This document shows, piece after piece, positions 1-7,185 of a stretch of 26,634 bases of DNA. The DNA lies in the NCBI GenBank assembly GCA_900545335.1, contig UQYP01000016.1, forward strand, positions 1 to 26,634. The letters run 5' to 3'. The first letter of the stretch is position 1; each line of letters begins with the position of its first letter. The stretch is from an uncultured Sutterella sp. (GTDB taxonomy: Bacteria; Pseudomonadota; Gammaproteobacteria; Burkholderiales; Burkholderiaceae_F). The notes below the pieces were generated by a model that saw nothing but the letters and a program-made list of their open reading frames with translations, was not told the DNA's origin and searched no databases. Both the position numbers and the translations under genes were made by a program.

Positions 1-304
1 TGCGGAAGTTCGACTCCTCGCGGTCATTGAAGTAGTACACGCCTTCACCCTCGAACGCCTGCAGTGTGGTGAGACCGAGCGGCTTCGCCCCCTTGATGGA
101 AGGAACCTGAGTGAGCATGAAACCGTAAGTGCCGTCGTCAAAGCGGTTGACGCTTTCGGATACGACCGGAGAAGATTCCTGAGCGGAAGGGGCGGATGCC
201 GTCTTCTGACCGGTTGTCTGGCAGCCGGCAAGGGTCAGCGCGCAGACCGCGGCGGCAGAGGCCGCGAGACTGAAGCGTTTGGTGAAATGACGGATATTTT
301 CCAT
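1..304 (-). CDS. Putative outer-membrane-type lipoprotein, partial (5' part only)
   Basis: The reading frame starts at the ATG at 304-302 and runs off the left edge with about 101 codons seen. The N-terminus has two basic patches, a hydrophobic stretch (residues about 12-26) and a lipobox LAGC at residues 25-28, so Cys28 should be lipidated after signal peptidase II cleavage. The next part (QTTGQKTASAPSAQESS) is a typical low-complexity linker. A globular part begins near residue 50 (FDDGTYGFMLTQVPSIKG). I do not recognise the family. A Shine-Dalgarno-like AGGA lies about 18 bases before the ATG, which is far, so the start is likely but not certain. It lies downstream of adk on the same strand, but a terminator at 481-518 separates them, so it probably has its own promoter. 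Confidence 0.7.
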   Translation of the reverse strand, partial: MENIRHFTKRFSLAASAAAVCALTLAGCQTTGQKTASAPSAQESSPVVSESVNRFDDGTYGFMLTQVPSIKGAKPLGLTTLQAFEGEGVYYFNDREESNFR

Positions 305-339
305 GATCAGTGCGACAAACTTTCCTAAGAGAGGATCTC

Positions 340-380
340 CCGGGCAGGGGCTGCCAGAGAGTGTTCCGCGTACAGCGCGG
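340..380. other. Small GC-rich hairpins in the lipoprotein leader
   Basis: The 305-480 stretch has no gene. It contains two short inverted repeats: GGCAG/CTGCC (343-347 with 351-355) and CCGCG/CGCGG (366-370 with 376-380). Both would lie in the untranslated leader of the reverse-strand lipoprotein gene. They may be leader structure or chance; no clear promoter is visible. Confidence 0.25.
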
Positions 381-480
381 GATATTTTTCTATGATACCG
401 AACCGGGGGTGAAAGGGCCGTTACATTCTGTTAAGGTCAGGGGAGTTCCTTAGAGGGCTGTACGCCTGGGGCAGTCCCGA

Positions 481-518
481 AAACAATACGGCCTGCCAGG
501 CTTACTGCCGGCAGGCCG
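481..518 (-). terminator. Intrinsic terminator of the adk transcript
   Basis: A perfect 9-bp stem (CGGCCTGCC at 489-497 with GGCAGGCCG at 510-518, 12-base loop) lies 30 bases after the adk stop. On the reverse strand it is followed by TATTGTTTTC, a U-rich tail. It ends the lpxK-to-adk transcription unit. Confidence 0.75.
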
Positions 519-548
519 CATAGCGGAACTCCGCGTCCGGTGTCTGAA

Positions 549-1202
549 TTACTTCAGAGCGTCGAACACACGGGCCGTGATCTCATCAATCGTGCCGAGA
601 CCGGAAATCGCGCGGTACTGCGGAGCCGTCTTGTCGCCGGACTTCGCGAGATCGCCGTAGAACTTCACGAGCGCTTCGGTCTGATTGTGATAAACCTCGA
701 GACGGTGACGGACAACGTCTTCCTTGTCGTCATCACGCTGGATCAGCGGATCACCCGTCACGTCGTCCTTGCCCTCAACCTTCGGGGGGTTGTAGACGAT
801 GTGGTAAGTGCGGCCGGAGACCGGGTCAACGCGGCGGCCGCTGATGCGGCGCACGATCTCATCATCAGGCACGGAGATTTCGAGCACGAAGTCGATCGGA
901 ATACCGGTCTTCTTCAGGGCTTCGGCCTGCGGAATCGTGCGCGGGAATCCGTCAAAAAGGAAACCGTTGGCGCAGTCGGGCTGCGTCAGACGTTCTTTCA
1001 CCAAACCAATGATAATGTCATCGGAAACCAATTGGCCCTTGTCCATGACCTCTTTAGCGGCTAAACCGAGAGGGGTACCGGCCTTAACGGCAGCACGAAG
1101 CATATCGCCCGTTGAGATCTGGGGGATACCGAATTTTTCCTTAATGAAGGCCGCTTGCGTGCCCTTGCCGGCACCCGGTGGTCCAATCAAAATTAAACGC
1201 AT
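549..1202 (-). CDS. adk: Adenylate kinase
   Basis: Converts ATP + AMP to 2 ADP in the cytoplasm. The 217-residue protein has the P-loop GPPGAGKGT at residues 7-15, the AMP-binding STGDMLR segment near residue 30, the FDGFPRT motif near 84-90 and a long LID domain (about 122-159, GRRVDPVSGRTYH). The LID has no Cys4 zinc site, as in most Gram-negative enzymes. Length matches the long bacterial form. The start is supported by GAGGAG five bases before the ATG. It is the last gene of the lpxK / Trm112-like / kdsB / adk row, 105 bases after kdsB. That gap has a TACAAT element (reverse strand, 1262-1267) and a 17-base palindrome (1229-1245), so adk may also have its own promoter. Confidence 0.97.
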   Translation of the reverse strand: MRLILIGPPGAGKGTQAAFIKEKFGIPQISTGDMLRAAVKAGTPLGLAAKEVMDKGQLVSDDIIIGLVKERLTQPDCANGFLFDGFPRTIPQAEALKKTGIPIDFVLEISVPDDEIVRRISGRRVDPVSGRTYHIVYNPPKVEGKDDVTGDPLIQRDDDKEDVVRHRLEVYHNQTEALVKFYGDLAKSGDKTAPQYRAISGLGTIDEITARVFDALK

Positions 1203-1228
1203 AATAACTCCTCATTTACTTTCCGATG

Positions 1229-1245
1229 ACTCAAGGGATTTGAGC
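1229..1245. promoter_or_regulatory. Palindrome upstream of adk, shared with ribF
   Basis: ACTCAAGGGATTTGAGC contains the inverted repeat CTCAA-5-TTGAG, 26 bases before the adk start. The same 17-mer with one change occurs upstream of ribF at 14575-14591. It could be an operator or an RNA hairpin near the ribosome binding site; no regulator is identified. Confidence 0.35.
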
Positions 1246-1307
1246 CACAACTTTTTATTTCATTGTAGACATCTTATTGGGCAAAGTGTGCACCCAAAAA
1301 GACAAAA

Positions 1308-2078
1308 TTAAATTAGTCCCTTGGCATAGACTTCCCGCACCCGATCCAGGTCTTCCTGAGTATCTACGCCGGCAGGCAACGCTCCGGGCAAAACCGCTAC
1401 AGCGATCTTGACTCCATAGTAGAGCGCTCTTAACTGTTCCAGACTTTCCCATTTTTCAATGGGAGCCTGTTCCCACTGTGGGTAACGTTTTAAGAATTTC
1501 ACGCGATAGGCATACAAACCGATGTGGCGCAGTGCTACAAGTCCCTGCGGAAATTTGGTTTTATCCTCACGGAAAGCGTCTCGCGGCCAGGGAATAGGTG
1601 CACGGCTAAAGGTAATGGCGTTGCCGTCATTGTCGCGGACAACCTTGACAACATTGGGATTTAAGAACTCTTCAATATTGTCAATCGGATGACCGGCCGT
1701 GGCCATTTCGCACTCAGGGTGAGAGGCTAAAAGTTCAGCCACATTGCGAACCACTTCGACGGGGATGAGCGGTTCATCTCCCTGGACATTAACCACAATA
1801 GCGTCATCGGGCAGGCCCAGTTTGGTGACGGTTTCAGCCAAGCGGTCAGTGCCTGTCGGATGATCGGGCGAAGTCATCACCACTTTCACGCCATAGTCTT
1901 CGCAGGCTTTAACAATCTCTTCGTGATCGGTTGCAACGAAAACATCCTTGGCACCGGAGTCGCGTGCGCGCTCAGCAACGCGAACCACCATCGGCTGACC
2001 GGCAATGTCTTTGAGGGGCTTTTCGGGCAGTCTCGTTGATTTCATCCGAGAAGGGATAATGGCAAAAAACTCCGTCAT
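1308..2078 (-). CDS. kdsB: 3-deoxy-manno-octulosonate cytidylyltransferase (CMP-Kdo synthetase)
   Basis: Activates Kdo with CTP to give CMP-Kdo, the donor for the inner core of lipopolysaccharide. The N-terminus has the nucleotide-binding motif FFAIIPSRMKSTRLPEKPL, followed by VATDHEEI and VNVQGDEPLI, all typical of KdsB. The C-terminus has PAGVDTQEDLDRVR. A GTG at 2087-2085 could also start the frame, but the ATG at 2078 is preferred: AGAGG sits eight bases before it and the encoded protein then begins MTEFF as in relatives (256 residues). The upstream Trm112-like gene stops two codons into the GTG-initiated version and one base before the ATG, so the two are probably translationally coupled. 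Confidence 0.96.
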   Translation of the reverse strand: MTEFFAIIPSRMKSTRLPEKPLKDIAGQPMVVRVAERARDSGAKDVFVATDHEEIVKACEDYGVKVVMTSPDHPTGTDRLAETVTKLGLPDDAIVVNVQGDEPLIPVEVVRNVAELLASHPECEMATAGHPIDNIEEFLNPNVVKVVRDNDGNAITFSRAPIPWPRDAFREDKTKFPQGLVALRHIGLYAYRVKFLKRYPQWEQAPIEKWESLEQLRALYYGVKIAVAVLPGALPAGVDTQEDLDRVREVYAKGLI

Positions 2079-2079
2079 A

Positions 2080-2301
2080 TCACGCACCTCTCACAATAGA
2101 CAAACGCTTTTTGTACTCTTCGGCTTCTTCGTCGGTGAGTTTCTGAGCTTCCTCAACAATCATATTGGGAATGTTGTCTTTTACCTCAAAAGCAAGTTTG
2201 CAGCGCGGGCAAACTAAAACAGATTTTTCAGCATCCCAAACAATTGCCCCCTTGCAGATAGGGCAGACTAATGTGCTTGTTAAACGCGGGTCAAGTGACA
2301 T
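2080..2301 (-). CDS. Trm112-family small zinc-ribbon protein (YcaR-like)
   Basis: A 73-residue protein with two CxxC pairs, Cys13/Cys16 (CPIC) and Cys31/Cys34 (CPRC), expected to bind zinc. The sequence matches the Trm112/YcaR family, whose bacterial members almost always sit between lpxK and kdsB, as here. Eukaryotic Trm112 activates several methyltransferases; the bacterial role is less clear. It starts one base after the lpxK stop region and ends one base before the kdsB ATG. The ribosome binding site is weak, which fits translation coupled to lpxK. Confidence 0.92.
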   Translation of the reverse strand: MSLDPRLTSTLVCPICKGAIVWDAEKSVLVCPRCKLAFEVKDNIPNMIVEEAQKLTDEEAEEYKKRLSIVRGA

Positions 2302-2302
2302 T

Positions 2303-3313
2303 TTATTTTGAGGCCTTTTCTTTCAATTTGTGTTCAATCAAATCCACCAGATAAGGGTCAATATCGACCAAGTATTCCACCGTGTAAACTCTCGGATCCT
2401 TCGCAATTTCAGGCTGCTGGCGGCACTTTACGGCATCCTTGCCGGTAATCAGAATGATTTCTTCAGAACGGTTTTTAAACGGGTTTTCATCGAAAGCATA
2501 ATGATCGCCCAGTTCCATTTCCGGCCCTTCAATGTCGTGCGCGCGCAGCATTGCAAAAAAGCGACCGGGCGCGGCAATACCTGCGGCGGCTAACACCGGC
2601 TTTTTCATCCCGGCAATTTCTTCGAGCGTCATCGTACGGGTTCCGTCCAATGATTTGGCCCGGCCGAGTGTTGCGGTGGCTGCAAAGCGAGGCGTACGAC
2701 TGTCGAAAGTATCCTCAGTCGCATTTAAGACAATGGCATCGACTTCATCCAAACGTGACGGTGGTTCGCGAAGAGGACCGGCGGGCAGTACCCAGCCGTT
2801 GCCGAGCCCTCTGGCGCCTACAACAGCCAATTCCACGTCGCGTGCCAAAGAATAATGCTGCAATCCGTCATCAGAGATGATGAGATCGCACTCCGGGTGT
2901 TTATCAAGCAGCAAAAGCGCCGCTGCTACCCGATCTCGGGCCACAGCAACAGGCACTAAAGTTTGTCTGGCAATTAAAAGCGGCTCGTCGCCGACGCTCG
3001 CTGCAGGGCTGTCTGTAAGCACCATTTGCGGCGCATCTTCCCTGCGGCCGAATCCCCGGGAGACGACTCCCGGATGATAACCGCGGCGCAGCAATTCTTT
3101 AACCAGGGCAATCGTAACAGGGGTTTTACCTGTACCGCCGACATAGATATTGCCGACCACTACGACCGGAACGGGCAGACGGTGAGGTTTGGTTTTCAGC
3201 CGTCTGTTGCGTGCAATACCGAGAAAGACTAACGAAAGAGGGGATAAAGCCCATGCCAAAAGACCTCTTTTAGTCCATTGGCGATGCAGCCACGACTCAA
3301 ATGTGGCTCGCAT
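2303..3313 (-). CDS. lpxK: Tetraacyldisaccharide 4'-kinase (lipid A 4'-kinase)
   Basis: Phosphorylates the 4' position of the lipid A disaccharide precursor at the inner membrane. The 336-residue protein has an N-terminal membrane-associating segment (WALSPLSLVFLGIAR), the P-loop GGTGKTP near residue 60, VSRGFGRR, the DDGLQH motif and WVLPAGPLREP, all diagnostic for LpxK. The start has CGGAG six bases upstream. It is first in the row leading to adk. It has a 147-base upstream gap that carries the terminator of the preceding gene and a GC-rich hairpin (3346-3360), so transcription probably starts in that gap. Confidence 0.96.
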   Translation of the reverse strand: MRATFESWLHRQWTKRGLLAWALSPLSLVFLGIARNRRLKTKPHRLPVPVVVVGNIYVGGTGKTPVTIALVKELLRRGYHPGVVSRGFGRREDAPQMVLTDSPAASVGDEPLLIARQTLVPVAVARDRVAAALLLLDKHPECDLIISDDGLQHYSLARDVELAVVGARGLGNGWVLPAGPLREPPSRLDEVDAIVLNATEDTFDSRTPRFAATATLGRAKSLDGTRTMTLEEIAGMKKPVLAAAGIAAPGRFFAMLRAHDIEGPEMELGDHYAFDENPFKNRSEEIILITGKDAVKCRQQPEIAKDPRVYTVEYLVDIDPYLVDLIEHKLKEKASK

Positions 3314-3345
3314 GGCTGTCTCCGTACATGTGAAAAATTGACTCT

Positions 3346-3360
3346 CGGCCCTCAGGGCCG
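3346..3360 (-). other. GC-rich hairpin in the lpxK leader
   Basis: CGGCCC-TCA-GGGCCG is a perfect 6-bp stem with a 3-base loop, about 33 bases before the lpxK start. On the reverse strand it is followed by AGAGTCAATTTTTC. It could be a second, weaker terminator for the upstream gene or a stabilising 5' leader hairpin of the lpxK mRNA. Confidence 0.35.
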
Positions 3361-3399
3361 GAACTGTCAGAAAGCATATATTTTTTCTCTACCTGCTTG

Positions 3400-3425
3400 A
3401 AAAAAGCTAACTTACTAATGTTAGC
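3400..3425 (-). terminator. Intrinsic terminator after the DsbG-like gene
   Basis: On the reverse strand GCTAAC / GTTAGC (3420-3425 with 3406-3411, 8-base loop) is followed directly by a run of six T. It lies 35 bases after the stop of the DsbG-like gene. Confidence 0.65.
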
Positions 3426-3460
3426 AAATATGCAAAAAAGAGTAGTGAGATCCGCGAGTT

Positions 3461-4048
3461 CTAAAGTTCAAATAACTGCTTTAATTCTTCGACTGTCAAC
3501 CGTTCATCAAAGGGCAGGTATTGTCCTTTTGAATTTTTGAAAACACCATAGGGAACCGCTCGACAGCCGCTGCGTCTGTGAAGTTTGGTGTTGGTCCAAA
3601 CTTTATCACGTACCTCAACGGGCAGCTTTTCAACTAAGCCGTAACGAATGCCCTGAAATTCAATATCGGTAAAGTGAGCAAAATGCTCCTCGAGTTTAGC
3701 CAAAGGATCTTTGTCAATCAGAATGGTGGTTGCCTGGGGTTCTGAGTGGATATTCATGAAAGAAATCGGGCAGAACACGAATTCAATCTTGTCCATGAAA
3801 GAGGCAAGCTTTCGATGAAGCTGCCAGCAATCTCGGCATTGAGTATCAAAAGCGACATAGGCTTTCGGACGGCCTGCCGGTCCCTTGGAAGAAATGCCGG
3901 TACCTTCTTTTGCAAAAGATTCATACATCTTTTTACCGTCCCAGATCACCGGAACGGAAGCAGGAGCCGCATGAGCTGATTGAGCGCCAAGCGCCAGTAA
4001 AGAGGCAAAGCCGCCGATGAGTGTGTCGCGTCGAGAGAATTCTTTCAT
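3461..4048 (-). CDS. Tat-exported DsbG/DsbC-like thiol:disulfide protein
   Basis: The 195-residue protein starts with a twin-arginine signal (SRRDTLIGG at residues 5-13, hydrophobic core, likely cleavage after AHA at residue 27), so a periplasmic location through Tat is expected. The mature part has a thioredoxin-like CRDC redox pair (Cys71, Cys74) after AFDTQ, and a likely cis-proline at AVPYGVF (Pro166). Two extra Cys (93, 162) may form a structural disulfide. No long DsbC/DsbG dimerisation domain is visible; only about 35 residues precede the thioredoxin fold. The start has AGGAGC six bases upstream. It stands between a DUF2156 gene and lpxK. A role in disulfide reduction or isomerisation is inferred; the partner is unknown. 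Confidence 0.75.
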   Translation of the reverse strand: MKEFSRRDTLIGGFASLLALGAQSAHAAPASVPVIWDGKKMYESFAKEGTGISSKGPAGRPKAYVAFDTQCRDCWQLHRKLASFMDKIEFVFCPISFMNIHSEPQATTILIDKDPLAKLEEHFAHFTDIEFQGIRYGLVEKLPVEVRDKVWTNTKLHRRSGCRAVPYGVFKNSKGQYLPFDERLTVEELKQLFEL

Positions 4049-4104
4049 ATCAAAGCTCCTGTAGGCATTGCTTCAATTGTACGTAGAAAATGCACAGAGA
4101 ACCC

Positions 4105-4998
4105 TTAGAAATGCACCGTTACCACGCCTTTTTTCAATTGAGCCACCGGATGCCAATCCTGTTTGGCTTTTCTTAGCCCCGCAATACCCAAATCTTCTTC
4201 GCGGTTTAAATATTCGATGCAAAGCGGCAAACTTTTGGCAAACGCCTGAGAAAGCGCCGGATAGGCTCCAGGAACCGCTCGGGTTGCTTTTTCGATATGC
4301 ACCGCCAAAATATCCGGTGCACTTCTGGCCCCATAGGTGAAGCCCAGTATCCGGCCGTTATCATGAAGAATCCCACCGTAGACAGGCAATTCATCCCAAT
4401 GGGCTAAAACGGTTTCAATAGCCTGACGTTCCTCAATGAGCCCTGCATCCATTTGTCTGCCTTCATACCATTCATTTAAAAAAGCGATGCAGGCATCGTG
4501 CATATCAGGGGTGTAGATATCAAATTTAGCTTCCGGGCAGGTTTTGTAGAAGCGCTTAATAAAATTTCTCTTGCTGTGGAAATGCGATCCCGGTAAATTC
4601 ACAAAATCTGAGCAGGCATAGACGTAGTCCCAACGGTCGGGATTATTTTCAATGCTGATCTGTGCATTCGGATAGGCTTTTTTAAGATCATCCGAAATAC
4701 GGTCGGTGATGCCGAAAAAGCGTAAAGGCGTATTGTCTGAGAGAGTTTTTTGTTTGAGTACTTCAAAAATTTCCGAGGGAACTTTTTCTTGCCCGATCGG
4801 CATATAAAAAACAGGACAACGATCCAGTTGCCGTTCTAAAACCAAGAAAGAATCGTTAAATTCATAATATCGAAATCCGATTTGCAGACCGCGGCTGAGC
4901 AAAGAGACAGGGCTTAAATCACAGTCCCCATTTCCGAATTGGGGGAGGTATTTTTTAACAATCGGCAGATCATCCCCAGAGAGTAATTTCAATTCCAT
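4105..4998 (-). CDS. DUF2156 protein (GNAT-like, related to the MprF catalytic domain)
   Basis: The 297-residue soluble protein has the hallmark segment NLPGSHFHSKRNFIKRF (about 134-150), which in DUF2156 proteins links two GNAT-like folds, as in the aminoacyl-phosphatidylglycerol synthase domain of MprF. No membrane helices are present, unlike full MprF, so it is a stand-alone cytoplasmic form. These proteins are thought to transfer aminoacyl or acyl groups, but the substrate here cannot be read from sequence. The ribosome binding site (GAAAG) is weak. It is divergent from xseA across 103 bases and lies 56 bases before the DsbG-like gene, so these two may be co-transcribed. Confidence 0.8.
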   Translation of the reverse strand: MELKLLSGDDLPIVKKYLPQFGNGDCDLSPVSLLSRGLQIGFRYYEFNDSFLVLERQLDRCPVFYMPIGQEKVPSEIFEVLKQKTLSDNTPLRFFGITDRISDDLKKAYPNAQISIENNPDRWDYVYACSDFVNLPGSHFHSKRNFIKRFYKTCPEAKFDIYTPDMHDACIAFLNEWYEGRQMDAGLIEERQAIETVLAHWDELPVYGGILHDNGRILGFTYGARSAPDILAVHIEKATRAVPGAYPALSQAFAKSLPLCIEYLNREEDLGIAGLRKAKQDWHPVAQLKKGVVTVHF

Positions 4999-5101
4999 AA
5001 TTCGCTTTCTATATTAAACCTTGCCAACATTACGACAGTTAAAAGGATTTTGCAATTGAGTTTTCGCTAAAATTTCCGAAATTAATCAAGCTAATAGTTT
5101 T

Positions 5102-6439
5102 ATGTATTTTCAGCAAGAAAATTCCTTTCGTTCTGAGACGGTCTGGACAGTGTCTGAACTCAATGACTGTGTCTCGCAATGCCTTCAGGTCAATTTCCCT
5201 CCCCTTTGGGTGAGCGGTGAAGTGCGCGGTTTTACCCGTGCAGCATCCGGTCACTGGTACTTTACGCTAAAAGATGAGACGGGCGAATTATCCTGTGCGA
5301 TGTTTGCGGGCAATAATCGCCGAATGAATTTTGTACCTAAAACGGGTGATCATCTGGAGGTGCACGGCCAGGTGAGCGTGTATCGGGCCCGCGGATCCTA
5401 TCAGATGGTCGTTGATTCAGTCAGGCGCGCAGGACTCGGTCAATTGTATGAGCGGTTTTTAAGACTGAAAGAGAAACTTCAGGCCGAGGGGCTTTTTGAC
5501 GCCGCGCGAAAAAAAACACTCAAACGGATCTATACCAAAATCGGCGTGGTCACGAGTCTGCAGGCGGCGGCTCTGCGGGATGTCTTAACGACATTGCGCC
5601 GACGTGCGCCCTATGCCAATGTCACTCTTTTTGAAACAGCTGTTCAGGGCGAAGAGGCTCCGGGAGAAATCATCAGAGCTTTAAAAAAGGCCGAAGCGAG
5701 CGCCGAGGTTGAAGTGATCTTATTGGTCCGAGGCGGGGGATCGCTTCAGGACCTCTGGGCGTTTAACGACGAAACACTGGCGCATGTGCTTGCCAATTTA
5801 TCTAAGCCCGTTATCGTCGGGGTGGGTCATGAAAGCGATGTAACGATTGCCGATTGGGTGGCTGATTTAAGAGCTGCAACGCCCACAGCGGCAGCCGAGC
5901 ACGTCACCGAAAGTGCCCAAGTACTGCTTCGCGAAATTCAGGAAATGCAACAAGCCCTCACTTTTGCTTTTAACCGTGCATGCAATGAACGAGCTCAGTT
6001 GATTGACTCTCTTTTCAGAGAAATGCCCGATCCCATCAAAGAGCTTTCTCAGGCGCAGGCACTTTTAAGTCAAAATAATCATTTACTGGCTGCACTGATG
6101 CAAAGCCAGTGCCAAATGAGATCCGAAGGAGTGCGTTCTCTAAGGGATTCGTTGCTGCATCCGAAAAGCCGATTGTCGGCGGAAAAAGAAAAGTGCTTAC
6201 GTCTGACAGAGCAGCTCAGTCCTCTGATGGTTCAGAGAGTGCAGTTGCTTGAGCATAATCGGGTGGCTTTGACAGATCTGATGACAGAATTAAGCCCGCA
6301 GACCATTTTGAAAAAAGGCTACAGTTATGTGACTGACCATAAAGGACAGTTCATTAAAAGCTCACGAAATCTGCCGACGGGACAGGCCCTTAATGTGCAT
6401 TGGCATGACGGTGAAGCGAAGGTTCATGTCATTGATTAG
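5102..6439 (+). CDS. xseA: Exodeoxyribonuclease VII large subunit
   Basis: Catalytic subunit of ExoVII, which degrades single-stranded DNA in both directions with the small subunit XseB (not in this window). The 445-residue protein has an N-terminal OB fold (PLWVSGEVRGF, then GHWYFTLKDE), the catalytic domain with IGVVTS, VRGGGSLQDLWAFNDE (near 212) and VGVGHESDVTIADWVADLRA (near 240), the region ending PTAAAE, and a long helical part rich in Q, L and E from about 280 to 400, as in the XseA coiled coil. The start has no strong Shine-Dalgarno; no better in-frame start is seen before the OB fold. Confidence 0.96.
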   Translation: MYFQQENSFRSETVWTVSELNDCVSQCLQVNFPPLWVSGEVRGFTRAASGHWYFTLKDETGELSCAMFAGNNRRMNFVPKTGDHLEVHGQVSVYRARGSYQMVVDSVRRAGLGQLYERFLRLKEKLQAEGLFDAARKKTLKRIYTKIGVVTSLQAAALRDVLTTLRRRAPYANVTLFETAVQGEEAPGEIIRALKKAEASAEVEVILLVRGGGSLQDLWAFNDETLAHVLANLSKPVIVGVGHESDVTIADWVADLRAATPTAAAEHVTESAQVLLREIQEMQQALTFAFNRACNERAQLIDSLFREMPDPIKELSQAQALLSQNNHLLAALMQSQCQMRSEGVRSLRDSLLHPKSRLSAEKEKCLRLTEQLSPLMVQRVQLLEHNRVALTDLMTELSPQTILKKGYSYVTDHKGQFIKSSRNLPTGQALNVHWHDGEAKVHVID

Positions 6440-6474
6440 TTAAATCAGTCGAGTTGTTTTTTTCTATCACATCC

Positions 6475-6502
6475 GTTTGCTCAGTTGGTTTTTGCGTACA
6501 AT
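6475..6502 (+). promoter_or_regulatory. Candidate sodB promoter
   Basis: TACAAT at 6497-6502 is a good -10 element, with GTTTGC at 6475-6480 as a poor -35 at 16-base spacing. A start near 6509 would give a leader of about 18 bases holding the AGGAG ribosome binding site. Confidence 0.4.
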
Positions 6503-6527
6503 CAAAGAAATTATTTAGGAGAGAAAA

Positions 6528-7127
6528 ATGCCTTTTCAATTACCTACGTTAGCCTTTCCGATGAATGCGTTGGCTCCGGCCATGTCTGAAGAAACGATGC
6601 AGTATCACTACGGTAAGCACCATCAGACTTACCTCACCAACCTGAATACCGCTATTCAAGGGACGCCTTTTGAGTCCATGTCTTTGGAAGAAATTGTGCT
6701 GGCAAGCGACGGTATCAATCCGGGCGTATTCAATAATGCAGCTCAGGCCTGGAACCATGCCTTTTTCTGGATGTGTCTGAGTCCCAAGGGCGGCGATAAG
6801 CCTCAAGGTGAATTGTTAAGTAAGATTGAAGAACGTTGGGGTTCCTTTGAAGCTTTCCGTGAACAATTCATTGCGAGCGCTGCCGGCAATTTCGGCTCCG
6901 GCTGGACCTGGCTTGTGATGACGCCGCAAAAGACGCTTGAAATCGTCAATACGTCCAATGCCGGTACGCAATTGGCCAGTGACAATACGCCTTTGATGGT
7001 AGTGGATGTTTGGGAACACGCTTATTACATTGATTATCGTAATTCCCGCCCCAATTACCTCAATGCTTTATTTGATCACCTGATCGACTGGGAATTCGTG
7101 GCGCGCAATTACTACAACGCCAAATAA
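6528..7127 (+). CDS. sodB: Superoxide dismutase, iron type
   Basis: Converts superoxide to oxygen and hydrogen peroxide in the cytoplasm. The 199-residue protein has the metal ligands His27 (MQYHYGKHH), His77 (AWNHAFFW), Asp160 and His164 (DVWEHAYY). Gln73 in NAAQAWNH and the FGSGWTWL segment are signatures of the Fe rather than the Mn enzyme. TTAGGAGAG lies seven bases before the ATG. It follows xseA by 88 bases with a likely promoter of its own (6475-6502), and is followed by a hairpin terminator. xseA and sodB are neighbours in many Burkholderiales. Confidence 0.96.
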   Translation: MPFQLPTLAFPMNALAPAMSEETMQYHYGKHHQTYLTNLNTAIQGTPFESMSLEEIVLASDGINPGVFNNAAQAWNHAFFWMCLSPKGGDKPQGELLSKIEERWGSFEAFREQFIASAAGNFGSGWTWLVMTPQKTLEIVNTSNAGTQLASDNTPLMVVDVWEHAYYIDYRNSRPNYLNALFDHLIDWEFVARNYYNAK

Positions 7128-7151
7128 CATTTGAGCTGACTGTTCCTTCCG

Positions 7152-7185
7152 AAAGCCTCTGAGTCTCAGGGGCTTTTGGTTTTTG
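7152..7185 (+). terminator. sodB intrinsic terminator, overlapping the end of the DUF192 gene
   Basis: AAAGCCTCTG (7152-7161) pairs with CAGGGGCTTT (7167-7176, one G-T pair), 5-base loop, followed by TTGGTTTTT. The convergent DUF192 gene stops at 7166, inside the hairpin. The reverse-strand flank lacks a T-run, so it acts mainly on sodB. Confidence 0.75.

Noticed and set aside
366..380. CCGCG-5-CGCGG followed by GATATTTTTC on the forward strand as a terminator
   Set aside because: No forward-strand gene precedes it; the stem is only 5 bp.
540..1064. Forward 174-codon open frame opposite adk
   Set aside because: Shadow of adk; it also overlaps a region with all adk motifs on the other strand.
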